From positions 32,477,563 to 32,541,562 of the forward strand of contig OZ012697.1 of NCBI GenBank assembly GCA_963942565.1: DNA of 64,000 nucleotides, in the 5' to 3' direction. Source of the stretch: Maea johnstoni (taxonomy: Eukaryota > Annelida > Polychaeta > Spionida > Magelonidae). This document shows, piece after piece, positions 10,825 through 23,095 of the stretch; positions within the stretch are counted from its first letter, which is position 1, and each line of letters opens with the position of its first letter. The notes beneath the pieces are model-generated. The model was not told the DNA's origin, did not search any database, and saw only the letters and a program-made list of their open reading frames with translations. Made by a program: the position numbers and the translations under genes.

Positions 10825-13800
10825 GTAGTCCAGTCAATCTACGCTGAAAATGGCCTAACCTAGAACAAATTGCTACAGAAGTTTTTTTTGCTTTGACTGG
10901 TTAATTGGACCTAGCTGAACATTATATCAAAAGTTTCCCGAAAGTTACCCCCCCTAAGGACCCTAATTTGCATATTTTAACCTAAAAATGGCCAAAAACA
11001 TATGATTTTGGGGATTTCTTCAGCATTTTTTTGTTTTTGAGAGTTGAACCTCCAATGCTGGCATGTATATACTACAGATGTTGTTTGACATTGCTATGAA
11101 AAAATATTTTCCGAAAATGTATCCTAGTGGTCAAATTTGGGACAAAAATGTTTAGAAAGTGCGAAAAACGGACATTTTTTGCAACGTTGCTGACGAAAGA
11201 AGCCACCCTAGAGACTCAAAAAAGATTTTAACACCAAGGTTTAAGATTAGAAAACTGCCCTAGATTGTACTAAGCCCCAAAAAACTAATATCGGTATAAC
11301 TTGGTACCACTTTGGGGGACCACCAATAACCCTTATATTTTGAAAGCCCTATGTCAAGGAGGGGGTGCGTGTTATCAACAGGTACATAAACCAGAACTTT
11401 TTCACATCGATGCCACGGGTGCGGGGACATGTGGGGCAGGGTTGGAAAACACCATTTAAGTACCCCAGGGAGGAAAGTACGGCATATCCATCCATATTTG
11501 GATTTTGATTACGTAATAATTAGGGGATAAAAGGGCCTCGGGAGGGTGAATTGAAATTGATACGGATAAACCAGGGGAGCAGATTTGGCACGAGCTGTTG
11601 TCTGCTCTTTTGACGAGTGATGTCAACAAATGGGCACAAATCATTATCAATTACAATTTACCATCACAAACCCTTATCAAATTGTAATTGTGTCCTGTTT
11701 ATTTGTCCTAGACTCGCTCCTCTCAGCTGAAAGACCAGGGCAGGCATATAGCTCTCTGCACTTAATGGCCGGCCAACTCCCCCTGCGTATTATGAATGGG
11801 GAATTGTATTTTACATAAGGAGAGGGACTTGGTGACGGGGTGCGTATTATCTAGGGGTACTAGTTTTTTTTCAATTTTCAATGGCCACTTTCTCAAAATG
11901 TACTTAATCTATTTCAGAGCTATGCAAGTATAGAGTAGGGATATTGCCAGGGGAGATGGCCCTTTCATGACAATTTTTAGTCAAATAGGGCCATCTGAAA
12001 GTACCTGTTTCACCATGATAAATATGTTTCGGTTGATTTTATCAGTTTTTGCAGATCAATATGTCTTAGATGTATTATATATTTGATACTGTTTATACCC
12101 TCACATAATGTATTATGGTACCTGTTAAATTTTCTGATACCAAACAACTTTGTCCAAAAATTGAAATGATGATCAAGTGCTTCCAGAATAGGTTCATTTG
12201 CAGACTCGCTGAATGCGACCAATTGGTCAAAAATTTGGATCCAGCCCATAGAGTCACTTTCAAATTTTATTTTTGATAAGAAGAATCACAGACCAGAAAA
12301 AATCATACTTCATTATACAGCATGCTTTTAGATATAGCCCTCAAAAAACTGCTATAGTAAGTTGTAAGATATTGATCTGCATAAACTGAGAGAATAGCCA
12401 AAATGTATCTTTTTATGATTAAACAGGTACTTTCAAATAATCCTTTTTGACTACCCCTATACATTATGCCTATTGTATACTTGCATTGCCCTGAACATAT
12501 TGTTTATCTAGGGTTAAGTACTGCATACATTTAATTCCTGCAGCAATCAAGCGGATGTCTGCAAGTGCCTGGTTGTACGAACACCCATGGATAACATGTC
12601 AAAAAGTAAGCCAAGGACATCATTGACCAACGTAGCTTGTGATTCAAAGCTACTTTCAGTTGTGAGGTCATCCATGCCCAGGAAAGTGGGTGGCAATCAG
12701 GGGTACAGTTGTGTATTGTGTTGTGCACAGGCTGCCCATGCATTAAATGCAGGAATTAAATGTTGGCACGGTACATTTAGAGCAATTAGCTCCTCTAAGG
12801 TAAAAAGACCATATTCAAATGACCGTATTTGACCAAAGGGTCAATATTTAAATCATAGTCTTTTTACGACATCAATGTAACAAACTTGTTCAGACCTGAG
12901 GATGCTGTATGATTATTGATTACGTCGGAAAATACAAGGTCCTAAAATCTGTGATGTGAATAACCAAAACTCCCTTTAGCAAAGGTCAAATGGTCATTTT
13001 AAATGACGTTATTTGACCAAAGGGTCAATAGTAAAATTGTATTTTCTTTCTGCAGCATCTATGTAACATACATCTTCAGACCCAAGGATTTAGCAACTAT
13101 ATGCCTGATAGTTCAGGAAATACAAGGCCCTGAAATCTGTGAATTGTCCAACTTGGCATAAAAAGGGACATACCCGGCACTAGTACCTTGGGAGCTCAAT
13201 ATCTCAAAACAGCTACCAGCTGCAGATGTCCATCAAGCAGGTACTTGAGGGGTTCATGGGCTTTCAAAATATAAGGGTAATTTGCAGTCCCCCCAACTGG
13301 TACCAATTTACGCAATCCCTCCCCCCAACTGATGCAAAATAGCAAAACGCTCCTTATCAAAGATCAAATGACCATTTTCAAATGACCTTATTTGACCAAA
13401 GGGTCAGTATCACAATTATATTTTCTTTTTACAGCATTTATGTAACATACTGATTCAGACCTGGAGATTCAGTTGCTATATGCTTGTTAGTCCAGAAAAT
13501 ACAAGGCCCTGAAATATGTGATGTGAATAACCAAAACTCTCCTTAGCAAAGGTCAAATGGCCATTTTCAAATGACCTTGTTTGACCAACGGGCCAATATT
13601 GAAATAAATATTTCTTTCTGCAGCACCTATGTAACATACTCATTGAGACCTAATGATATCACTGCTATATGATGGTTAGTTCAGGAAATACAAGGCCCTG
13701 AAATCAGGGAATTGTCCAATTTGGCATAAAAAAGGGACATTACAAGAACCTTGGGTGGTCAATATCTCATAACAGCTACCAGATGCAGATGTCCATCATG

Positions 13801-14448
13801 CAGGGACTTGAAGAGGGGTTGCAGGGCTTTCAAAATATAAGGGTTATTGGTGGTCCCCCCAAATGGTACCAAGTTATGCGGTCCCCCAAACTGGTAACAA
13901 ATAACCAAAACACTCCTTATCTAAGATCATATGGCCATTTTCAAATGACCTTATTTGATCAAAGGGTCAATATTAAAATTATATTTTCTTTTTACAGCAT
14001 CTATATAACATACTTATTCAGATCTGAGGATTTAACTCCTGAGTGATTGTTATGTCAGGGAAATACAAGGCCCTAAAATCATTGATGTGAATAACCAAAC
14101 GGTTCTGATTGGAGGTCAGATGGCCATTTTCAAATGACCATATTTGACCAAACGGTCAATATTACAATTATATTTTCTGTTTACAGCATCTATATAACAT
14201 ACTAATTCAGACCTGTAAATTCAACTGATGTGTGATTGTTTGTTGATTGAAATTCAAGGCCCTGAAATCTGTGAATTGTCCAATTTGGCATATTGGCCAT
14301 TTTGAAATTATGCAAATTAGGGCCCTTAGAGGGGGTAACTTTCGGGAAACTTTTGATATGATGTTCAGTTAGGTCCAATGAACCAGTCAAAGCAAAAAAA
14401 CTTTCTGTAGCAATTTGTTCTAGGTATTTCATAATTTGACTGGACTAC
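10825..14448. mobile_element. 3.6-kb inverted-repeat DNA element, unclassified
   Basis: The left end (GTAGTCCAGTCAA) at 10825-10990 and the right end (TTGACTGGACTAC) at 14285-14448 form TIRs of about 165 bp. They include the shared phrases AAAGTTTCCCGAAAGTTACC and CCTAATTTGCAT. A second inverted pair lies inside: 11299-11350 matches the complement of 13824-13880. Between 12800 and 14290 there are about six head-to-tail units of roughly 170 bp, each with GGTCAAATGGCC, TTTGACCAAAGGGTCAAT and GGCCCTGAAATC. Two of the units carry a longer spacer with a period near 560 bp. No transposase is recognisable. Short frames at 12010-12249 and 12531-12743 (minus) match nothing I know. No clear TSD is visible. 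Confidence 0.7.
12800..14290 (+). repeat. Six-fold tandem repeat block inside the 3.6-kb element
   Basis: Units start near 12815, 12985, 13360, 13545, 13915 and 14105. Each holds the mirror-image words GGTCAAAT and ATTTGACC, a T-rich tract plus CAGCATCTATGTAACATAC, then 'TTCAGACCT..GGAT'. Unit divergence is moderate. Confidence 0.75.
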
Positions 14449-15480
14449 TGTTGCATGTGTGCAATTTGAAATTTAAATATATAAAAAAAAAGACTGGCTG
14501 CGGCGAATAGCCCAAAAGTCATGTTCTGTGGATGTTGATGTGCAGCAAGTTTCTCTGTAATGTAACTCATTGATCTTTGTCTCCTAGTGACATCACACTT
14601 CGGTCAGTTTTGAGAGCCCTGGCATATATATAGTCAGCTATTCACTGCAGCGCATATAGTCATTGATCTCTCGCTTCATGTATATCTGCTTAAATTCCAT
14701 TTTTTTATTCATCTAAGACATGGGGTAAATGTGTGTTTTTCTTTTTATATGATATGACTCTAAAAGCTCTCTTTTAGAGATTGGTCTGCAGACTCATTGA
14801 GTTTCTTTGTATGGATTTAATGGTGATTTAAGCAATTAAAACTGATGTTAAGGGGTTGCAATCAACAGATGGATTTCCCAATTTACCTGATTGGATCATG
14901 AATCTTACCCTTAAACAATATGAATTGGTCCTAACTTAATCAACAAAATAGATTTAAAAACACACTAATTAAGTAAACATATACAGAACTAAGTACATAA
15001 AGATATTACTATATGAATGAGGTTATTGATTAAATTATTTTTTTAATACCAAATATAGTATGTGAAAATTTAGGTTTAAAATGAGTGTAATTTAGAAATC
15101 ATTTAGGGCCAGTGTGCCATAAATAGTTTAGCAGGTCTATTGGAAATTGTGCACTCTTCACAGATTATCAAAAGCTTGATATCTTAGTCTATAATTTTAA
15201 CCTGCTCATGGTTGCAGTGCACAAAACAGCCTGTACATTTTAGTTAGGTCATTCAGGTAAAATCATAACTTGGAAAATATTTGAAAGGGAAGTGTTAATC
15301 AGAACACTCCAACAAACCTCCCCGTTCAGAGATTTTGTAAAATCATTCTACATTCAAAATTGTTTTTTACAAGAGTATTTCAGATCCAGATGACAATATC
15401 TAGGGAATGATTCCTTCAAAAAATCATTGCATCAGGGTGCAGTATTGGCTCTTATATTTGAGGTTGAGGTTACACAGCAC
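14449..15480. other. Intergenic AT-rich sequence
   Basis: No gene. 14580-14690 resembles part of the interspersed repeat seen at 22806-23095 and 52010-52290 (CAGCGCATATAGTCATTGAT followed by a CTCGC stretch). The rest is unassigned. Confidence 0.4.
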
Positions 15481-15728
15481 GAACATGCAATTATAATCGA
15501 TCTAGTACCGAGCGAAGCTCAGTCGGCGAAGCTCGGATAATGGTAATGCACGCCCGACACAGGAGAATACCTACCTCACTCCTGTTACTACGATGGCCTT
15601 CAAAATCCATCGACCCTATTTTCGTACGGTACTAGTGGCGCCACTTCGGTACTAGTGGCGCCACCACGGTACTACTGAAAATTACAGGAAGTGACGTCCG
15701 ACTCCTGCGCTTGGTAAACACTGAGCTT

Positions 15729-16063
15729 TGGTATGCTCATTCCCAGGCCATGTCTTTTGTCGGTTCAAACATGAACATGTAGAGAGGACTTCAATGGAGG
15801 CGTACCTCCGTGAAAACTGACAGCAAACTGTCAAAATGACGCCCAACAATGGTCTTTTATGACTCGGCATTGTTAGGACGTCACGGCTCTCCATACTTAG
15901 CAACAACAAACAGTTGCCATCAACAGAGATCATCGCCCGACAACAATACAGTCATTCTTGTCAATGACGTACAATGATGCGCCCCATCTAGATTCAGATG
16001 GGACACATTATGGTATGCTCATTCCCAGGCCATGTCTTTTGTTGGTTCAAACATGAACATGTA
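15729..16063 (+). repeat. 53-bp direct repeat, two copies 282 bp apart
   Basis: TGGTATGCTCATTCCCAGGC followed by CATGTCTTTTGT appears at 15729 and 16011, continuing to CATGAACATGTA with about one mismatch. The sequence between the copies is unique and contains several CGTCA words. Confidence 0.85.
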
Positions 16064-16129
16064 TATACTTTAAATTGCACCCGGGAGTGGATGAATGGAC
16101 TTTCGTCTGCTCCCACATAGTACTCTTTA

Positions 16130-16496
16130 CCACAGGAACTTGCTCCAGCTCAGAAAATGGGCCTAAAAATTTTTATTTTTTATTTTTTATTTTTTTGTTC
16201 GGTCTAGAGATCCTTCCTGGCCCAAATCAATGAGCAATTACACTTGAAATGCCTGGAAAACAAAGAAAAAGAGAAAATTAGTATCAAGTATATATATACA
16301 AAGAAAAAGAGAAAATAAGTATCATGTATATATATACTTGATACTAATTTTCTCTTTTTCTTTGTTTTCCAGGCATTTCAAGCGTAATTGCTCATTGATT
16401 TGGGCCAGGAAGGATCTCAAGACCGAACAAAAAAAATAGAAAATAAAAAATAAAAAATTTTAGGCCCATTTTCTGAGCTGGAGCAAGTTCCTGTGG
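16130..16496. repeat. Long near-perfect palindrome (foldback element)
   Basis: Two arms of about 160 bp are near-perfect complements around a TA-rich centre at about 16285-16340. They start CCACAGGAACTTGCTCCAGC and end GCTGGAGCAAGTTCCTGTGG. The outer arm includes an A/T-rich tract and CAATGAGCAATTAC. No transposase or clear TSD was found. Confidence 0.85.
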
Positions 16497-17287
16497 CTTG
16501 CCATGGGTGCATTGATGATTGACAGACCCTCATAAGGAGGGTATGTTTACAAGTAAAAAGCGACATCTATATGCAGATTGTAGAATTTCCTTTTTTCGAG
16601 CTCCATTCGTTTAATTCCGACTTTATCTGGAAAATCGATTTACCTATTTACATTTGTACGCGATAGTGTTTTATAAAATCAGGCGGATACGCTTTCATCT
16701 TTTCTCTTCCTATGAAAATATTTTTTTTGCTTTGATCACCTGTAGATATGTATATCGTAATATTTTGAATTTATGTCCGTGGCGACGTAACATGCCGATC
16801 GAATAGGAGAATGAACCGATTTCATAATCCGGGCAGAGTGACAGGTTTTTTTTGTAGACTGGTTCCAGTCTATTTTCGACGCAGGCACCACCTACCTTGC
16901 GAAATGAGGCGTGTATGCGGACGACGTGAAACTGTTATCAGTCTATTGTTGAATATCGAGTGACACCCGGATGATTAAAGCAACCGCGATCAAAGGCGGT
17001 CGAGGACAGCTGCTTGGGACTGCGGACGACTTTCCCACGTTTATCAGTGTTGCTAGCTACTACATAGCTTGAATAGTTACCGTTCGATAGCGGATAGGAG
17101 ACATACATGTACATGTATCAGTGAACTGATAAGCCGTTATATGGTGAGTAGAATATGTTTAAAGTGTTTTTGTACACGCCCACAAAACGTTCTACTGCGT
17201 CCCCAAAACAAACGGAAACTCTGCTCTGCATAGATCTCAATATCTGGCAGCTGGGTCTGTTGAATGGTCAGTTGACTAGACTGAGGC

Positions 17288-17770
17288 CCCGGGGGGGGGG
17301 GGGGGGGGGGGGGCACTCAGGTACACAGGGGGGCCGCACCTTAGTTACGTATTTCGCTGAAGAAGGGGTCTTTTTTGAAGACCTCCGCATGTCTTCGATT
17401 TTTTAAAAGAAGGGTACTTTTTTGTACCCAGGTACGAAGTATGGGGGTCAAAATCCCCTTACAATCCACGAAACATACGCAGCTCTGACGCCGAGTGACT
17501 CCCGAAGTATCTGGGCTTCCGAGTTTGCTGCCCCCATTTGCTGCCGCTAAACACGCAGAGGATTATAAAATCTAAAGTTGAAATACGTGTTCCCGTTCAT
17601 CCAATGTCAGTGTTTTGATAAAAGAAGGGGTGTTTATTTAGTGGGAAAAGTCAGCGTTTTTATTAAAATAAGGGTGCTTTTTTGGCCAGAAATCAGTGCT
17701 TTAGGGGTATTTTTTAATTTTGATAACGAACGTATGCGCCCCCCTAAATACCCAAGTGCCCCCCCCCGGG
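17288..17770. mobile_element. hAT-like MITE with CCCGGGGGGG termini
   Basis: Flanked by a perfect 8-bp TSD ACTGAGGC (17280-17287 and 17771-17778). The left end is CCC followed by a run of about 23 G and CACT. The right end is AGTG followed by nine C and GGG. The interior repeats words such as 'AAGAAGGGGT' and 'AAGGGTAC'. An 8-bp TSD fits hAT. The G-run can form a quadruplex. Confidence 0.8.
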
Positions 17771-17778
17771 ACTGAGGC

Positions 17779-18819
17779 ACTTGGGGCAACTGACAAGTTC
17801 ATTTGACCGATTGTGTCTGTGGTATTGGGACACCTCCAACCAATGCCTTACCTTACTTCCAAGCTTCTTTTTTTTTTCAATTTAATTTTGGGGAGCAATT
17901 GTCCACATACCAATAATTCCAACAAAACCCTTAAATCACCCACCCTCTAGAAGTTCAACCTAGTGCCAAGGGGGGGGGGGTGGTCGCCAGGGGCCAAATA
18001 CCATAGGCCAAGTGGTCAAACCTTGGTGTCCTGTCAAAATCGCCTGTCTTGAAAAGGCTGTCTGCACAAGGGTCCTGTCTTAGTGTCTATTAACATCATT
18101 TCGCAATGGGATTCAACTATTTTTTGTGGTGAATATTCACAAATTATGATTGTTGAAATGTTGTGGGACAACATCGTATTCAATCAGAAAATGGTTGCTT
18201 GATGGAGATAAGCCATAAATTCAATCCAGGCCTGTCAGTGTCACCTACATTTATATGTATTTGACTGATTAAAATACAAACAGATACTGGTTATAAGGGT
18301 ATGTACAACTACCATAAGGGTACAGAACAAAGACTATAAGTTTTAACGTTTACAGATATAAATTTTATTTTTTTGAGTGAAATAACTCTTTAATGGAAAC
18401 CTTTCTGATCAATATAGTACACATATAGTAGTGCTCCAAAGAGGTCTGCCAAGCTTGACTGGCAAACTTGAATGTTATGTCACAAAATAATGGAAAAAGC
18501 GGTTGCCAAACTCGATTCCTAAGACAGACTATACGTTAACTAGTACAGAAAAGAGGAGGGGCGCTAGGCCTACATTTCAGCCAGTAATCCACTGTCTAAT
18601 AATATATTTTTGCAACATAAGATGTAAGATACAGGGGAACTGCACATCATTCTTTCATTTTAAAGTGATCTAAAAGATAGCTAAATGAATAGAATAAAAA
18701 CATAAACATACTGGATAACATCATTAGGAACAGTGGAATTTACGAGCTGGAATACACTACCTTTCCTGTACTGGAGGTCTACGTTTCACAAAAACAAACC
18801 ATGCCAGCACCCTCCTAAG

Positions 18820-18820
<1 letters not shown>
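17779..18820. other. Intergenic or intronic sequence, no gene seen
   Basis: Contains a G10 run near 17971 and otherwise ordinary AT-rich sequence. Nothing codes convincingly. Confidence 0.4.

Positions 18821-18867
<47 letters not shown>
18821..18867. repeat. (TA)n microsatellite
   Basis: Uninterrupted TA dinucleotides for about 47 bp. Confidence 0.95.
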
Positions 18868-18872
<5 letters not shown>

Positions 18873-19009
18873 ATTTTGATCACTTAGAAACGTTATTTCA
18901 CTCAAAAAACACATTTTATATAGACCTGTATATACCCCTATGGTTCAGGATCTGTACCAACTACTTTTAATAGCCTATTGTGTCGAAAAAGGCAATTTAC
19001 TCTTCAGCT

Positions 19010-19205
19010 ATGTCTTAAAAGATGGTTTGTTAGGAAAATGTTTGGTTATTACCCCCAAAAAGTCAAGGTCGAAAATTCTATAAAGATTTTTTAACCTGTC
19101 CAAAAAGGAGGTTTTCAGGGAACTGCCTAGGTTCAAAAGACAGGCGGAACAGGTTATGGCTAAGCCCCTGGTCATGCACGAGATCCACAGTCTTAGCCAG
19201 GATTT
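19010..19205 (-). mobile_element. Interspersed element, 'GGACAGGCA' family (family A), partial
   Basis: Shares the family phrases TTAGGAAAATGTTTGGTTAT, CCTGTCCAAAAAGGAGG and GTCTTAGCCAGGATTT. The closest complete relative is at 23187-26817, which has an 8-bp TSD, so hAT-like is likely. Confidence 0.65.
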
Positions 19206-19570
19206 TTAAAATGCCTGTTTCAAACAGCAATTTCAAAATTAAGAGATACTTCAATTCTCCAATGTCTTACATACATACTATATTCCATAGCGTATTATGT
19301 TGAAAAGAGCACTTTACACTAGTTAATATAGCCATATCCTAGAAGATACTTTGTAGGGAAATATTTGGTTTTTACCACCTATTATAAAAGTGCAAATTGA
19401 AAATTCTTCATAGAAATTTCTGTAAGTCGAAAAACAAGGTTCAGGACACTACCTGTCAAAAGACTGGCTGTGCGGGTCCAAACCAATCCATCAGTTTCCT
19501 TTTTCAACCCTGTACACTTGAGAGGACCATTTCACATGTTTTGATTAAAATTAATGATAAAGTTGCATTA

Positions 19571-19840
19571 ACAACAGCAGGGCTTGATGCTAACAGTGAA
19601 CAGCTGGCCCCGGGCTGGTCCTACAGGGCCTGTAAACATTTGGGGACATTCTTGTTAACAAGTCTCTCCTCAAGAATGTCCCCAAATATTTTTGAAATAA
19701 ATGAAGATGAAATGAAAAAAAAATTGTGGTCAGTGAATTTTATGCAATGTTTATTCTTGTTATGTTCATAAGAATTTGTAGGACCAAGAAAAATATTGCA
19801 GGGACCAGTAATAATAGTTCAAGTTAGCTATGAGATCTGA
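19571..19840 (-). mobile_element. MITE, 'GGACCAGTA' family (family C), decayed end
   Basis: Starts CAGGGCTTGATGCTAACAG and contains CTGGCCCCGGGCTGG and repeated 'GGACCA' words. The far end lacks a clear TIR. Related to the copies at 25770-26111 and 30880-31228. Confidence 0.65.
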
Positions 19841-19904
19841 AGAAGGCCTGATGCAGTATTAGAACTGCATTTACATCAATTGATAGGAGTCTAGGAGAGG
19901 CCTA

Positions 19905-20060
19905 TAGGGTCTAGAAAAATAAATTGTTTGTTTCCTGTAATGGTCCAAAAATAAATCGGGTAGGTAGGTTATTTTTGGTCAAAAATGTGTGTTTTATGCA
20001 TGTTTTACGTTGATTAGGAGTTCGGAGGGTGGAAAAAACTTATACCATATGAACCAACCT
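19905..20060 (+). mobile_element. MITE, 'GGGTAGGTAGGT' family (family H), partial
   Basis: Has TTGTTTGTTTCCTGTAATGG, GGGTAGGTAGG and TGTGTGTTTTATGCATG, as in the complete copy at 31674-31916, but the right TIR is missing. Confidence 0.65.
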
Positions 20061-20638
20061 TTGGTAAAATCAGAGCATTAACACTGTGTCTGGTGTTATA
20101 GTGGTGGGATTCATTTACTCTTTCGAAAACTTGAGGTACTCTGGAGCCTGTTCATCAATGAACAAACAACTTTTTTTTAGGCCTTGTCTTGCACCGTTTC
20201 TCACTGATCCCAAGCTATCACACATCTTGCAAGCCTGTTGTCCACACTGGGAAGGAAAAAATGTAGAATGTAGACCTCTAGATACAGTAATCTGAATATT
20301 TGCATTTAAAATAATTTATCCTGTGTCTCTTGGCAATTTTAAACCCTTAAATATGTGAGTCCATATTGTAATTTCCCTACAAACAACTTATTATAAGGGG
20401 ATTTATTCTAAAGCAAAAGTACAGTAACCAAGTTGCCCTTATTTGATGATCTCAGACATAATAATTTAGTTCACCATATAGTCATGTACATCTCAAAATG
20501 AACTTTGAAACAAGCATAACATTCTGCCAGCCAATTGTCTTATTCGAAATATATGTAGGGGTCATTATTAGAAGCGCAAACCAGGCTCTTCTTCAACAGG
20601 CATATGTGTGCATGGTTCTCCAGGTTATGTTACCAAAA

Positions 20639-20829
<191 letters not shown>

Positions 20830-21029
20830 TGTGTGGCATTGCAAGGGTTAAGTCATTGTGCTTCAATATGGAGCACCCTGTATTGCTACTAAATGCTAGC
20901 CAATATTTATTGAGCCTCCTATCCCCACGTCTATAAATAACCCTGAGAATAAAGTGGCAAGTGCAGTGACATGGATGGAAAATGACCAGTGTTTAGCCAG
21001 TGTGGGTAGCATGATGCAGTGTGCAGGGC

Positions 21030-22010
21030 ATGGACATAGCCAGGACAGTTTCCATGCAGTTTCCAGAAAACCTCCTTTTTGGACAGGCAAAAAGAATTTT
21101 CTTTTCCATTTTGACTGTTTGGGAGTAATAACAAATATTTTCCTAAAAAAAACATCTTTCAAGTCATGGCTGAAGTGTGAATTGCCTTTTTTGACACAAA
21201 AGGCCTGCTACTAAATGCTGTTGGTATAAGAACTTGAAGTAGATGAGTAGCTAAATCTGGAAGGGCAGAAATTTTGGAATTGCTGTTTCGAGATTCGAGA
21301 CCCCTGGCATATCCAGGCCTTCTTTATGTTTGTTTGTTTTGGATCCGTTACTGCATTTGTCCCATGGGGTTAGCTCCCAAGGGAGGACCTATGGAGATCT
21401 CCCCTACCACCCAGGCCACTTGTCACCACCGAGCCCATATAGTAATAGGTCTCTCGCTATTTATCCATTCTTTTATTCATCTAAGCTACCACCCTGATTA
21501 TGAGTGCAACTGCATATCTAGACAGTGCTCAACATTGAGGGTCATAGGACTAAGATCAGTGTCAACGTGCCTTAAATGCCTGCTTTGTGGCCATTACTCC
21601 AATCTGGTGCACTCTTCATTGTGGCTGGTTATACAAAGTTGTATAACAGTCACAATGATATATTGGTTTGTGAATCCTGATTGTTATGCTACTTATTTAA
21701 GATCACAATTACATTATCGATGTACCATTTTTCATATGAAATGACAGACTTGACTATGATACCTATGGTATCTCTGGTAGCTCTGTACTATCATGTAATG
21801 GTATCTGTACTACTGCAAACATAGGCTTGAGAAGGGAGGGTAGGAACTTAGCAAGGACCCGTCCTGTCTCGCTTTTGGACAGGCATTTTCCTGATTTAAC
21901 CTCTTTTTTGGACAGGCAAATATTTTTACAATTAAAGAATCTTCAAATTTGAGTTATTGGGAGTGATAAACAAATATTTTCCTCACAAAACATCTTTCAG
22001 TACATACAGA
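21030..22010 (+). mobile_element. Two family A fragments (about 21030-21300, 21858-22010)
   Basis: Both hold CCTCCTTTTTTGGACAGGCA-like phrases and the later block 'GGAGTRATAACAAATATTTTCC'. The first also has AATTTTGGAATTGCTGTTT. Sequence between them (21300-21858) is unassigned, apart from a short match near 21430-21490 to the repeat at 52010. Confidence 0.6.
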
Positions 22011-22254
22011 GCTCAACATTTATTTTATTTCCAGGGAGCCCAAATGCATCTTTAAGAGCTACCTAAAGGTGTTGCCAGTACTGCATGGTTTGACCTATTA
22101 AAAGAATTAATACTGTGCCTAAGGGTAGAAAAATAAATACGTTCTAACCTATTGTCCACCTACAAAGGAGGTTTAGTGATTGTCTTTTGGGAAGGGCTGT
22201 TACCCAAAAGCAGATTACATACAGTACTCTACAGTCCCCTTGAGAACTGCTATT

Positions 22255-22735
<481 letters not shown>

Positions 22736-22805
22736 TTTTTCCTGCATGTTTTTATCTAAGTGGTGTTAACAGACTTGGGTATGTTCGGTCTTGGATTAAG
22801 AAAAG

Positions 22806-23095
22806 AATGGATATGTAACGAGAGACCAATTACTATATGCCCTATAGTTACATGCTAGCCTCATGCCAGGACTAGCAGATAAGGCAGCAGCACGAGGTCA
22901 CGTGGGAACAAGGACCAATCAGGGCTCCCGCATCGATTACATTACAGAGAAACCTTATCTCCACCACCTGCTGGGGGTGCCCAGAGCACCTATTAGCGAC
23001 TATTAATTGACACTGGTTGAGGCTAGCATGTTCAGGTTGACCGGCTGGTTTCCATTCCATGTGTTGGTCTTCTAAGGTTCGGTTTATCAACTTTT
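22806..23095 (-). repeat. Interspersed repeat, inverted copy of 52010-52290
   Basis: Shares with the complement of 52010-52290 the phrases GGTTGAGGCTAGCATGTTC, GGACCAATCAGG and CGAGGTCACGTGG. Its type (SINE or MITE) is not established. Confidence 0.6.

Larger units (their letters stand above)
15480..17142 (+). promoter_or_regulatory. CpG-containing region, possible promoter and untranslated first exon
   Basis: Compared with its surroundings this stretch has frequent CpG and few TE words. It holds two GGTACTAGTGGCGCCAC units (15639-15676), a 53-bp direct repeat (15729-15781 and 16011-16063), and from 16900 a CpG-rich stretch ending in a good 5' splice site (ATG|GTGAGTAG at 17143). A long foldback element (16130-16496) interrupts it. 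A first exon leading into a plus-strand gene is possible, but no partner exon is proven. Confidence 0.3.

Noticed and set aside
12800-14290. CRISPR-like array, from regularly spaced repeats
   Set aside because: Units are long, diverged and lie head-to-tail inside a TIR element in a eukaryotic genome.
10825-14448. Polinton-like element, from the long TIRs
   Set aside because: No polymerase, integrase or capsid coding and no 6-bp target duplication, and 3.6 kb is far too short.
17155-17406. Frame with a poly-Gly run
   Set aside because: It crosses the G-run terminus of a transposon. The Gly stretch is an artefact.
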